From Filomicrobium sp033765285 (GTDB taxonomy: Bacteria; Pseudomonadota; Alphaproteobacteria; Rhizobiales; Hyphomicrobiaceae), in assembly GCA_033765285.1 (NCBI GenBank), contig JANRIE010000010.1, positions 62,001 to 126,000 on the forward strand: a stretch of 64,000 nucleotides of DNA. The letters are read 5' to 3'. Of this stretch, positions 28,491-36,595 are shown one piece after another (the stretch's first letter is position 1; every line of letters starts with the position of its first letter). A program made the translations under genes and the position numbers. Under the pieces are notes generated by a model. It was not told where the DNA came from. It did no database searches and was given only the letters and a program-made list of their open reading frames with translations.

Positions 28491-29378
28491 TTACAGCCCG
28501 TTGACCGGCACCTTGAGATAGCGCTTGCCGCTCTCGTCCGGCTCCGGCAGGTGCCCGGCACGGATGTTGACCTGCAACGATGGAATGATGAGCTTGGGCA
28601 TGGCAAGGGTCGCGTCACGCTGTTCGCGCATCCGGACGAATTCGTCCTCGCTGATGCCGTCCTTGACGTGGATGTTGTGAGCGCGTTGCTCGGCGACCGT
28701 CGTCTCCCACTTGATCTCGCGCCCGCCGGGTCCGTAGTCATGGCACATGAACAGGCGCGTCTGTGGCGGCAGGGTCTCCAACACTTTCCGGATCGACCGA
28801 TACAGAACGCGTGCATCGCCACCGGGGAAATCGGCGCGAGCGGAACCGCCGTCCGGCATGAACAGCGTGTCACCCGTGAAGCAGGCGTCGCCGATCACGT
28901 GCACCGTGCACGCCGGTGTATGGCCCGGCGTGTAGATCACGAACGCCGTCAGCGAGCCGATCGTGTAGGTATCGCCGTCCTTGAACAGGCGGTCGAACTG
29001 GCTGCCATCGCGCTGAAACGCGGTGCCCTCGTTGAACACCTTGCCGAAGACGTCCTGGACGACCTTGATGTGCTCGCCGATCCCGAGCTTGCCGCCGAGC
29101 TTGTCCTGGATGTAGGGCGCGGCCGAGAGATGGTCGGCGTGGGCGTGGGTCTCGATCAGCCACTCGACCTCGAGGCCATGTTCGCGAACATGCGCGATCA
29201 GGGCGTCGGCGGCCCCGTAGCTGATCCGGCCGGACGCGTAATCAAAGTCCATCACGCTGTCGATGATGGCGCACTTCTTGGACGCGGGATCCTTGACGAC
29301 GTAGCTGATCGTCGCGGTGTCTTTGTCATAGAAGCCCTTGACCTCGGGCTTGACACTCGTGTCGATTGGATAAGTCAC
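28491..29378 (-). CDS. MBL-fold metallo-hydrolase, Blh/persulfide dioxygenase-like
   Basis: 295 residues. Metal-binding motifs are THAHADHLSA, the His of YTPGHTPACTVHVIG, the Asp of FTGDTLFMPDGGSARADFPGG, and CHDYGPGG. FMPDGGSARADFPGGDA and the tail YLKVPVNGL are characteristic of the Blh/ETHE1-like branch that oxidises persulfides in sulfide detoxification in Agrobacterium and Xylella. A GTG at 29378 has GGAGG five bases upstream; the ATG at 29390 that forms part of that GGAGG is the alternative. A small DUF2892 membrane gene lies 90 bp upstream on the same strand, the same partner type found with Blh elsewhere. No BigR-type regulator gene is adjacent. Confidence 0.88.
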   Translation of the reverse strand: MTYPIDTSVKPEVKGFYDKDTATISYVVKDPASKKCAIIDSVMDFDYASGRISYGAADALIAHVREHGLEVEWLIETHAHADHLSAAPYIQDKLGGKLGIGEHIKVVQDVFGKVFNEGTAFQRDGSQFDRLFKDGDTYTIGSLTAFVIYTPGHTPACTVHVIGDACFTGDTLFMPDGGSARADFPGGDARVLYRSIRKVLETLPPQTRLFMCHDYGPGGREIKWETTVAEQRAHNIHVKDGISEDEFVRMREQRDATLAMPKLIIPSLQVNIRAGHLPEPDESGKRYLKVPVNGL

Positions 29379-29468
29379 TTGGTCCTCCATTGGCTCATGA
29401 ATGTGGTCACGAGGTCTCGGCGTCTTCGCTCGTCAGCCATCGGGGTTGCAGGCCCCTGGCTCGAGGGC

Positions 29469-29672
29469 TCAACGTCCGCAGGTGTTGATGCCGAGCAAAG
29501 AGTACGGCGGACACCATCCGAGCGCTGCGGTCGCGAGGGGAACGAGCCCGATCCAGCCCCAGTTCGCCCACGCGGCATAGTCTGTCTGGGGCGCGAAAAT
29601 CGCAAAAGCGACGAGTGCTGCGCCGATGACGATGCGCAGACCACGATCGAGGGTGCCAATATTCCGGGTCAT
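29469..29672 (-). CDS. DUF2892 family inner-membrane protein
   Basis: 67 residues: MTRNIGTLDRGLRIVIGAAL..., two transmembrane segments, GWCPPYSLLGINTC at the end. The N-terminal N-x-G-x-x-D-R-x-x-R and the C-terminal CPxYxxLGxxTC are the DUF2892 (YgaP-tail-like) signature. GGAG precedes the ATG at 29672. The pairing with a Blh-type hydrolase points to sulfur or sulfide metabolism; the role is otherwise unknown. Confidence 0.87.
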   Translation of the reverse strand: MTRNIGTLDRGLRIVIGAALVAFAIFAPQTDYAAWANWGWIGLVPLATAALGWCPPYSLLGINTCGR

Positions 29673-30218
29673 TCTACGCTCTCCTGCCTGGTGTTCATAA
29701 CAAGTGTCGTCACGACTTGGCACTATCAACTCGGGTGACGTGCCGAGCGAATCCCCGGTTTTGCTTCGTCGCTGCACCCAATCCGGCCATCTCGGGGCTG
29801 CGGGCTCGTCCGCTGACCATATCCTGGGTTTTTGACGCCGGATCGAGGCTCCCGGATCGCGGCCCACGCATGGAAGCAGGCGCTCAACTCCGGGCTACGG
29901 CTGAGATTGATGTGGGAACCGGATACCCGATGAGCAACGGTCTTGCGACAACATTACATTCGCATATTGCGATGTCATCGTCGTCGTTCGTGATTGCGAC
30001 AGATGGACCGAAGGCGGCTTGGCGCTGGGCTGTGGGCTGCACCTGCGATGTCCGGTCGGTCTGCTCGTTGCCGATTGACGCGGGCCTGTGGCTCGGTGAT
30101 GCCTATGGCACGCCTCCACGAGACACGAGCCCGGTGCGCGCCGGCTTTATGGGGCGTGGGGCATCACAATAGTTTTGGTCGGCCGGCCGCATCAATTCCA
30201 GTCAGGGGGGCGAGCACG
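29673..30218. other. divergent intergenic region upstream of DUF2892 and HlyC-like genes
   Basis: 546 bp without a supported gene. Near the DUF2892 end lies CAAGTGTCGTCACGACTTG (29701-29719), an imperfect inverted repeat with 5-bp arms that could bind a regulator of the sulfide pair. Near the other end a GGGGGG at 30205-30210 serves the HlyC-like gene. The middle, including relatively AT-rich sequence near 29945-29975, shows no clear promoter. Confidence 0.4.
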
Positions 30219-30827
30219 ATGTTCTTCGGGAAGAAAAAGTCGGTGCCGACTGTCGATCCGGTCGCGCCGGGCGGCGCGCCTCTACCGCCACCGACCGCAT
30301 CCCCCAGTGGCGCACAGCCTCCTGCGACGACCTCCGCGCCTGCCCCGACGTCCGCGCCCACGGCGGCCGCTGGCGTGAAGCATCCTCTCCAGGCACTCGG
30401 CGAAGTCGTCAGCCTGATGATCGGCTCGCCACAAGTCCAGCGCATGCCGATTGGTGATCTGTCGCGCGTCGTGCTGCCGGCCATCCGCGCCAACCAGATC
30501 GCCGTCGCCGAAGCGCGTGACGAGAGGGGTAACGTGCGGCCCGTGGCGGCCGTGCTGTGGGCCCGCGTTTCGGCGGCTGTCGACCAGCGCCTGATGGCCA
30601 ACCCGCAGGTGCCCCCGCAGCTCGCACCGGAGGAATGGACCAGCGGCTCCATCGCCTGGGTGGTCCTGGCCGTCGGTTCGGACAAGGCGTGCGAGGCGAC
30701 CATCGCGCAGATCTCGAAGTCGCAGTTCGGCGGCGGCCCACTGAAGGTGACAACGGGGGGCGACGGCGGCGTACTCGTCGTGCGCCAAATGGCGCATGTT
30801 CCTTCTAGCAAGCCGCCCGTGCCCTGA
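30219..30827 (+). CDS. HlyC-like (toxin-activating acyltransferase fold) protein lacking catalytic residues
   Basis: 202 residues. Residues 1-50 are a Pro/Ala-rich lead. From about 53 the sequence aligns with E. coli HlyC: LGEVVSLMIGSPQ...VLPAIRANQIAVAEAR and LAPEEWTSGSIAWVVLAVG match LGHVSWLWASSPL...VLPAIQANQ and VAEDWTSGDRKWFIDWIAP. At the HlyC His23 position this protein has Val73, and at Asp92 it has Leu150; the Ser20 equivalent is kept. These two residues are essential in HlyC, so toxin-type lysine acylation looks unlikely. No RTX toxin or type I secretion gene lies nearby. It sits 292 bp before the receptor-channel gene on the same strand. The alignment was done by eye. Confidence 0.72.
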   Translation: MFFGKKKSVPTVDPVAPGGAPLPPPTASPSGAQPPATTSAPAPTSAPTAAAGVKHPLQALGEVVSLMIGSPQVQRMPIGDLSRVVLPAIRANQIAVAEARDERGNVRPVAAVLWARVSAAVDQRLMANPQVPPQLAPEEWTSGSIAWVVLAVGSDKACEATIAQISKSQFGGGPLKVTTGGDGGVLVVRQMAHVPSSKPPVP

Positions 30828-30864
30828 GGTCTGCGGCAACGGCCGGGCATCCCGTCCAAGTGTA

Positions 30865-30917
30865 CCGGCTCTGAAACTTGGTTCTCTGTGCAGCACCGGC
30901 TTGACCAAGCGTCAGCG
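30865..30917 (+). repeat. dispersed hairpin repeat, degenerate half copy C
   Basis: Starts CCGGCTCTGAAACTTGGTTC and ends GACCAAGCGTCAGCG, matching hairpin 1 of the element at 49095 over about 55 bases with several changes; the second hairpin is not recognisable. It lies 38 bp after the HlyC-like gene stop, again at a gene 3' end. Confidence 0.5.
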
Positions 30918-31119
30918 ATGCAACACTGGCGCAGTCGGGCGATGCCGGGCGCGCAAGGGCTGGACGGCGCGGTGCCGTTGTTCCGGCGGAATTATCGGGC
31001 TTGTCACCCCGCTGCGGCGCGTTCCCGCGATGGATCACCTCGTTGGCGACGGCGTCGTGATCGCACGCTATAACCGGCGCCGCCGCGCAGGCACCGCAAG
31101 CTGTTTGGGGGTAGGCCAG

Positions 31120-33450
31120 ATGAGTGTGTTCGATCGTGTCGGCGGGGGCTCCACCGCGCTGTTGAAATGGCGAGGCGTCAGGTGGGGCCTGGGCTCTGAC
31201 GCGGTCGCGCACGCGGGTCGGCTCATTCTCGCTGCAGCGGCTCTATTCGCCGTGATGCCTCACAGCCCCGCACAGGCGCAGAACGAAGCGCAGGCGGCCA
31301 GCGGGCCCCCATTTCACGTTCCGATCTTTGTCTCCACGCGCAAGGACGAATGCTTCGATCGCGGCGACGTCAAGTCCATCCGCAAGCTGGCGAGTCTCGA
31401 AGCGGAGCAGATCAACCGGCAAGGCGGCATTTTCGGGCGGCCTCTCGAGCCGGTGTTCTTCGACAACGTGCGCGATACGGCGCGGACCATGACGAACGTC
31501 CGCTCGGCAATTGGCGGGCAACAGGTCATCGCGATGATCGGCCTTGCGCGCTCCGTCGATGCGAAAGCGACGTTCGAGGAACTGAATATCGAGATCGCCA
31601 ACAGCGCGATTCCCTGGCTGACGGATATCTCGGTCAATTCCATCTTCGAGAAGCATCCCAACGTCTTCACCATGCGGGCCTCGCAGGATGAGGACCGGGT
31701 TCCGGCCATGTCGCGGTTCATGGAGGCGCTCGATTTTTCGCGGCCAGCATTCGTTGGTCTCAAGGACCTTCTTTACAGCACGTCGCTCGGCGACGACCTC
31801 GGCAAGGCGGTCAAGGGCGGGTGGGCCGCCGATATCCGTCTGGGCATGAAGGACGAGCAGCTCGATGCCGCCGAGGTCAGTGCGGCCATTGCGGCTTTGA
31901 AGGATAAGCGCCCCGATATCATTGTCCTGACGGTCGGCGGCCAGCGGACAGTCGAGATCATCAAGGGGTTGATGGCGGCGGAATTCATGCCGGCGCTGTT
32001 TGTTTCGGGAACACTCGAGGATCTGCCGGCCGACCTCAAATCCGCCTACAAGAATGCGATGTATCAGGTCACATTCGACCGGCTTCCCGATCTCTACAAC
32101 AATCGTCTGCGCGCCCTCATCGACGGCGAGACGCCACACGAGTGGAGTTTCGAGGGCGAGCCGGTGCCGGAGGCTCCCGGGTGGGCGAAGGGTGAGTGTA
32201 CCGAGCGTCCTGAACTGGAGGTGCCCGATCCGCTGACAGCGTCGAACATCCGCGCGATAACGGTCGGCAGCCAGTATGCTGATATGTTGAAACTCATCGC
32301 GGCGGCGGCACGGGCGGCTGGCCCCAACGCCAACCTCGCCGAGCGCCGGGAGCGCATCATCGCGGAATTGAAGACGACCTACGCGGCCGGTCGCGGTGCG
32401 TTCAAGGGGCGTTTCCAGAACTGGTCGTTTCAGCCCAGCAGTCGTTCGGCGGTGCGCACACCCTTCATCGTGATGATGCCGCAGGGACTTGGTCGAACGC
32501 AACTCGCCCCGGTTCAGTTCGTGCGCCTGAAGAGTGGAAAGCTGCGCCGCATCAAAACGCTGTATCTCGACATCGACATCGTGCGGGCGCACCGCGTCGA
32601 CGACAGCGCCAAGTCCTTCTACGCCGAGTTCCTGCTCCTGATGCATACCGGGTCGGGCGCGACGATCGACAATCTGGAGTTCACGAACGCCTATCTCGAT
32701 CCCCAGACCAACGGCCGGCAAATCTCGGTCGAGGTCGTGCATCCTGGGGGGGCCAGCGAAGCGTTCCCGGAGGCCATGCGAATCTATCGCGTGAGTGGCC
32801 GTTTCATGTTCGAGCCCAAGCTGTCGGACTATCCCTTCGACACGCAGCGGTTCTCGATCGACATCCAACCCAAGAAGGGCGACCAGCCGTTCATCGTGCA
32901 GCCACCGCGCGAAGACCTGCGCGACCGGGACATCGCCACCGACGGCTGGATCCAGCGCGCGCAATACGTCAGCTATGAAGAAGACTTCGTGCCCGTCATC
33001 GACGCCTTTTCCCATCAGCCCAGCGTCGTACCCCACTACAAGGCGAGCTTTGCCGTCGTGATGAAGCGCGAGACGACGGATTACTTCCTGCGGGTCGTGG
33101 TCCCGCTCGCGTTCATTCTGATCGTCGCCTATGTGTCGATCTTCATCCCGCTCTCGCATTTCGAGGCGATCGTGACGATCCAGGTGACGGCGCTGTTGTC
33201 GGCGGTCGCGCTGTATCTCTCCATTCCACAGCTCGGCTCCGATACAGCCACCCTTTCGGACCGCATCTTCGTGTTCGACTACATGATGGTGAGCTTCATG
33301 ATCGTGATCTCGATCATGATGGTGAACCGGCATGTGGCCGACCGGCCTTGGATCAGAACCGCTCTGCAATACACGCACATCGTCGGCGTGCCGCTGATCG
33401 TTGCCGTCATGGCCTACTACGTGCACGTGCAAAGTCTGGCCGAGCGCTGA
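31120..33450 (+). CDS. periplasmic-binding domain fused to a pentameric ligand-gated ion channel
   Basis: 776 residues from the ATG at 31120, preceded by GGGGGTAGG. A signal sequence ends near residue 54. Residues 65-420 resemble a type 1 (Leu/Ile/Val, amide) periplasmic-binding protein: FVSTRKDECFDRGD, AEQINRQGGIFGRPLEPVFFDN, VIAMIGLARS and PDIIVLTVGG. Residues 470-645 form a beta-rich domain with DYPFDTQRFSIDI, the Pro-loop signature (Tyr571) of pentameric channels. Four transmembrane segments follow: YFLRVVVPLAFILIVAYVSIF (M1), FEAIVTIQVTALLSAVALYLS (pore M2, acidic Glu682 at its inner end as in cation-selective GLIC), FDYMMVSFMIVISIMMV (M3) and a C-terminal M4. The expected product is an inner-membrane channel whose binding domain faces the periplasm. 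The ligand is unknown. The longest frame adds 108 unlikely residues. Confidence 0.88.
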   Translation: MSVFDRVGGGSTALLKWRGVRWGLGSDAVAHAGRLILAAAALFAVMPHSPAQAQNEAQAASGPPFHVPIFVSTRKDECFDRGDVKSIRKLASLEAEQINRQGGIFGRPLEPVFFDNVRDTARTMTNVRSAIGGQQVIAMIGLARSVDAKATFEELNIEIANSAIPWLTDISVNSIFEKHPNVFTMRASQDEDRVPAMSRFMEALDFSRPAFVGLKDLLYSTSLGDDLGKAVKGGWAADIRLGMKDEQLDAAEVSAAIAALKDKRPDIIVLTVGGQRTVEIIKGLMAAEFMPALFVSGTLEDLPADLKSAYKNAMYQVTFDRLPDLYNNRLRALIDGETPHEWSFEGEPVPEAPGWAKGECTERPELEVPDPLTASNIRAITVGSQYADMLKLIAAAARAAGPNANLAERRERIIAELKTTYAAGRGAFKGRFQNWSFQPSSRSAVRTPFIVMMPQGLGRTQLAPVQFVRLKSGKLRRIKTLYLDIDIVRAHRVDDSAKSFYAEFLLLMHTGSGATIDNLEFTNAYLDPQTNGRQISVEVVHPGGASEAFPEAMRIYRVSGRFMFEPKLSDYPFDTQRFSIDIQPKKGDQPFIVQPPREDLRDRDIATDGWIQRAQYVSYEEDFVPVIDAFSHQPSVVPHYKASFAVVMKRETTDYFLRVVVPLAFILIVAYVSIFIPLSHFEAIVTIQVTALLSAVALYLSIPQLGSDTATLSDRIFVFDYMMVSFMIVISIMMVNRHVADRPWIRTALQYTHIVGVPLIVAVMAYYVHVQSLAER

Positions 33451-33580
33451 ACGGGTCGGACATCACGCTGAGGCATCGGGCTGGACACGGGGCGGGCTTG
33501 CTGACCCCCGGTCCAGCCGTTGTGCGGTGCCGGGATTGCGATTTCATGTGGGGCTTGACCGCACGCCGCTGGCGTCATAT

Positions 33581-33600
33581 ATTTCTGTCATGACAGAAAT
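33581..33600. promoter_or_regulatory. perfect 20-bp palindrome over the gbsR-like start codon (operator)
   Basis: ATTTCTGTCATGACAGAAAT is a perfect inverted repeat and the ATG in its centre (33590-33592) is the start codon of the regulator. A near copy (16 of 20 identical, arms ATTTCT and AGAAAT conserved) is at 34249-34268 before the next operon. This strongly suggests autorepression by the GbsR/MarR protein. Confidence 0.75.
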
Positions 33601-34156
33601 TACCGGAAATAAGAACCCGCTACCGCCCGCGATCGAGCGGTTCGTCCTGCACTGGGGCGAGATGGGGTCCGTCTGGGGCGTCAACCGCTCGGTCGCCCAG
33701 ATTCACGCCTTGCTCTACGTTTCCGACCAGCCGTTGACGGCGGAAGACATCGCCGAGCAACTCGGCATGGCGCGATCGAATGTGTCGACGAGCCTGAAAG
33801 AACTGCAGGGCTGGAGCCTGGTGCGGCGTGTCCACATCATGGGCGACCGCCGCGATCATTTCGAGGCGGAGGCGGACCTGTTCGAGATGGTCCGCCGCAT
33901 CGCCAACGGCCGCAAGGCCCGTGAGATCGACCCGGCCATCGAGGTGCTGCGCGGATGCGCCAGCGAGGCCGAGGACGATCCGCGGATCAGCCGGGAAGCC
34001 AAGCGGCGGCTCGCCGACATGCTGGATTTCCTCGTCACGGTCGACAAGGGTTTCAGCGAGATCATGCGCCTGCCGACGCCGCTCTTGATGCGGCTCATGA
34101 AAATGGGCGGTGGCATTGCCAGGTTGATCGGCGGGGGGGGCAAGGCGAACGGCTAG
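33590..34156 (+). CDS. GbsR/MarR-family transcriptional regulator
   Basis: 188 residues. N-terminal half is a winged helix-turn-helix: GVNRSVAQIHALLYVSDQPLTAEDIAEQLGMARSNVSTSLKELQGWSLVRRVHIMGDRRDHFEAEADLFEMV. This is the GbsR layout, with the Asp-Arg-Arg wing and the E-x-D-x-F-x-M segment after it. The C-terminal half is helical and probably dimerises. The start codon lies in the middle of a perfect palindrome, and a second, imperfect copy precedes the DUF4166-SDR operon 150 bp downstream, so the protein likely represses itself and that operon. There is no recognisable ribosome-binding site, which may mean leaderless translation. Ligand unknown. Confidence 0.9.
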   Translation: MTEITGNKNPLPPAIERFVLHWGEMGSVWGVNRSVAQIHALLYVSDQPLTAEDIAEQLGMARSNVSTSLKELQGWSLVRRVHIMGDRRDHFEAEADLFEMVRRIANGRKAREIDPAIEVLRGCASEAEDDPRISREAKRRLADMLDFLVTVDKGFSEIMRLPTPLLMRLMKMGGGIARLIGGGGKANG

Positions 34157-34248
34157 CCGTAGGCGGCCGGCAGGGTCTGCTCGTTGCGGTTCGGACGGAA
34201 AACAGGTGCACGGCAAAGAAAAAGGGGACGGCTCTAGTCTGCTTCAAA

Positions 34249-34268
34249 ATTTCTCAAATTACAGAAAT
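34249..34268. promoter_or_regulatory. second GbsR-type operator, upstream of the DUF4166-SDR operon
   Basis: ATTTCTCAAATTACAGAAAT keeps both six-base arms of the palindrome at 33581-33600 (ATTTCT-N8-AGAAAT) and 16 of 20 bases overall. It ends 41 bp before the ATG at 34310, where a promoter would be expected. Confidence 0.65.
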
Positions 34269-34309
34269 AACGGATTTTACTGTCTCGCTTGGGAGTGGAG
34301 GTCGAGAGT

Positions 34310-35014
34310 ATGCAAGCCGTGTTGGAGAGGGCCGTGATGGAGAGAGCCGTGCGGACGGCGGCCAAGCCCGCTGTCGGCTCCGCCGATGGCGGCCGCCCGA
34401 CGGCGGGTCCCTTCGAAGCGCTGCTCGGTGAGGCTCACTGGTCGCAGCTTCCCGCCGCCGTGAGGGCGCGCTTCGGGCGACGGCTCCGTGCCGGCGAGGT
34501 CCGGCTCTACCGTGGTGCCGTATTGGAGACGAACCTGCCGCTGGCCGGGCGTTTCCTGGCAACCGCCGCCCGGCTCATCGGCGCGCCGCTGCCGATCGCC
34601 GATGGGGCGACGGGACCGGCGAGTGTGACGGTGACTGAGAACCCGGAACTCGGCGGCGAAGTTTGGTCGCGGCTTTATACACGGGCCGGGCACCTTCCCC
34701 AGGCGATCAACTCGGCCAAGCGCCTGCGCGGACCCACGGGTCTCGAAGAGTTCCTCGGCCCGTGGAATTGGCTCGGCTTGGTGATGAGGCTTCAACTTTC
34801 GGTCGAAGATCGCGCCCTCGTTTTTTCCAGCAAGGGCTACGAGGTCGCTCTTTTGGGCTGGCGGTTCGGTCTGCCGTCGTGGCTCTCACCGGGTCTTTGC
34901 CGCATCACGCACCGCGACATCGCGGGCCAGTCATTCCTGTTCACGCTGACGCTCGTCCACCCCGTCTTCGGCCTCGTCTGCCGGCAAGTCGCCGAGTTTC
35001 ACGACGTCGAGTGA
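34310..35014 (+). CDS. DUF4166 domain protein
   Basis: 234 residues from the ATG at 34310, with GGAGG 12 bases upstream; a TTG at 34289 opens the longer frame. FEALLGEAHWSQLPAAVRARFGRR at the start, GPWNWLGLVMRLQLSVEDRALVFSSKGYEV in the middle and HPVFGLVCRQVAEFHDVE at the end fit DUF4166, a family often fused or adjacent to TIGR01777-type epimerases. Function not known. It is 27 bp upstream of such an epimerase and both lie behind the GbsR-type operator, so a joint envelope or lipid-related role is inferred. Confidence 0.78.
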   Translation: MQAVLERAVMERAVRTAAKPAVGSADGGRPTAGPFEALLGEAHWSQLPAAVRARFGRRLRAGEVRLYRGAVLETNLPLAGRFLATAARLIGAPLPIADGATGPASVTVTENPELGGEVWSRLYTRAGHLPQAINSAKRLRGPTGLEEFLGPWNWLGLVMRLQLSVEDRALVFSSKGYEVALLGWRFGLPSWLSPGLCRITHRDIAGQSFLFTLTLVHPVFGLVCRQVAEFHDVE

Positions 35015-35041
35015 ACCCGTACATTCGAAAGGAGACCGCAC

Positions 35042-36595
35042 ATGATGCCCGAAACCGTCCTCGACACGCCGCTGTTGTGGGGGCTCGTTGCCTTGCAGAT
35101 CGCCATGGGCGGCTTTGATGTCATCGTGCATCACGAGTTGACCGAGCGGCTTGCGTGGAAAGCCAATGCCGGTCGTGAACTCAGGCTCCATGCCTGGCGG
35201 AACGTGTTCTACGCCGTGCTTTTTGCGGTGTTTGCTTTCACGGCACCGACCGGCTGGCTCGCTATCGCTCTCCTGGTGGTGCTGGCGATCGAGATCGTCA
35301 TTACCCTGATCGACTTTGTCGAGGAGGACATGACGCGCAAGCTGCCAGCCACCGAGCGAGTCCTGCACACGCTTCTGGCGATCAACTACGGTGCGATTCT
35401 GGCGCTCATCGGCCCGCAGATCATTCAATGGGCGGGCCAGCCGACCGGGCTTTTCTGGGTCGATTATGGCTGGGGCTCCGTGGTCCTGATGGTCGGCAGC
35501 GTCGGCGTTGCTGTGTTTGCCGCGCGGGATTTCCATACCAGCCAGCGGTCGGCCCGGCTGACGCCGCAGAACATCACCGGGGTTGCCGATCTGCTCGGCC
35601 GCGTTGGCCGCAAGAGCGTGCTGGTGACCGGCGGCACGGGCTTTGTCGGCTCCGCGCTGGTAGCTGCGCTCGTCAAGGCTGGCCACGATGTCACCGTGCT
35701 GACACGGGATCCGTCCCGGGTCGGACACCTGGCGACGCCCGTCCGGATCGTGTGCCGGCTCGAAGATATCCCGGTCGATCAGCACTTCGATGCGATCGTC
35801 AATCTTGCCGGAACCCCAGTCGCGGGCTGGCTTTGGACGCCGTCCTATCGCCGGCGCATCTTGGCCTCGCGGCTCAGGGGTATCGCGGGTATCCGGCGGT
35901 TGGTCGCGCGGCTCTGGTACAAGCCAGCCGTCATCATCGGGGCATCGGCGGTCGGAGCCTACGGTGCGCGCGACGACGAGATGCTGACGGAGGCCGACCG
36001 GATGGGACCACGGACTTCGTTTTCCGCGCGCTCATGCCGGGCGGTCGAGCGGGCCATGGCCGGGCTCGGCGCAGCGACCGGCACGCGCGTGGTGACGCTC
36101 AGGATCGGACTGGTTCTCGGCCGCGATGGCGGGCTTCTCGGACGTATGCTGCCGGCTTTCGACCTGGGGCTCGGCGGGCCGATCGGCTCGGGTCGGCAAT
36201 GGATGAGCTGGATTGCCTTGGCTGATCTGGTGCGGCTGATCGCCTTTGCGATCACGTCGAAGGACCTGTCCGGTGTCGTCAACGCGACCGCGCCGCATCC
36301 GGTCCGGAACGCCGAGTTCGCGCGAGCCCTCGGTCAAGCGCTCGGCCGGCCGGCCATCGTGCCGTTGCCCGCGCTGCCTCTGCGGGTCGTGCTTGGAGCC
36401 TTTGCCGAGGAACTGCTGCTGACGGGCCAGCGTGTGCTGCCGCTCAAGGCCGAGGCGGCGGGCTTTCGCTTCCAGCACCGCGACCTCGAGGCTGCGCTCG
36501 CCGACACCCTCGGAGCCGCCGGCGTGGCGCGCGTCGCCTCCGGCCAGCGTGCCGCCAGTGATCCTGCCGCAGGGCTGCGGGTCAGCGGTAGTTGA
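35042..36595 (+). CDS. membrane domain - TIGR01777/SDR39U1 epimerase fusion
   Basis: 517 residues. The first 165 form four transmembrane helices with polar insertions HHELTERLAW and LRLHAWRNVFYAVLF. The C-terminal 320 residues are an NAD(P)-binding epimerase of the YfcH/TIGR01777 type: VLVTGGTGFVGSALVAALVKAGHDVTVLTR, IVNLAGTPVAGWLWTPSYRRRILASR, RIGLVLGRDGGLLGRMLPAFDLGLGGPIGSGRQWMSWI, then the DUF1731-like end LPLRVVLGAFAEELLLTGQRVLP. AAAGGAG precedes the ATG. Probable substrate unknown. The last 14 bp overlap the 3' end of the convergent tonB gene. Confidence 0.88.
   Translation: MMPETVLDTPLLWGLVALQIAMGGFDVIVHHELTERLAWKANAGRELRLHAWRNVFYAVLFAVFAFTAPTGWLAIALLVVLAIEIVITLIDFVEEDMTRKLPATERVLHTLLAINYGAILALIGPQIIQWAGQPTGLFWVDYGWGSVVLMVGSVGVAVFAARDFHTSQRSARLTPQNITGVADLLGRVGRKSVLVTGGTGFVGSALVAALVKAGHDVTVLTRDPSRVGHLATPVRIVCRLEDIPVDQHFDAIVNLAGTPVAGWLWTPSYRRRILASRLRGIAGIRRLVARLWYKPAVIIGASAVGAYGARDDEMLTEADRMGPRTSFSARSCRAVERAMAGLGAATGTRVVTLRIGLVLGRDGGLLGRMLPAFDLGLGGPIGSGRQWMSWIALADLVRLIAFAITSKDLSGVVNATAPHPVRNAEFARALGQALGRPAIVPLPALPLRVVLGAFAEELLLTGQRVLPLKAEAAGFRFQHRDLEAALADTLGAAGVARVASGQRAASDPAAGLRVSGS

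Noticed and set aside
29717..30172. A 151-codon plus-strand frame in the gap before the HlyC-like gene
   Set aside because: No family similarity, no ribosome-binding site and irregular composition; treated as non-coding.
31243..33432. A 729-codon open frame on the minus strand across the receptor-channel gene
   Set aside because: Rich in His, Asp and Arg with no recognisable domain; the plus-strand product has a complete binding domain and channel, so the minus frame is a shadow.
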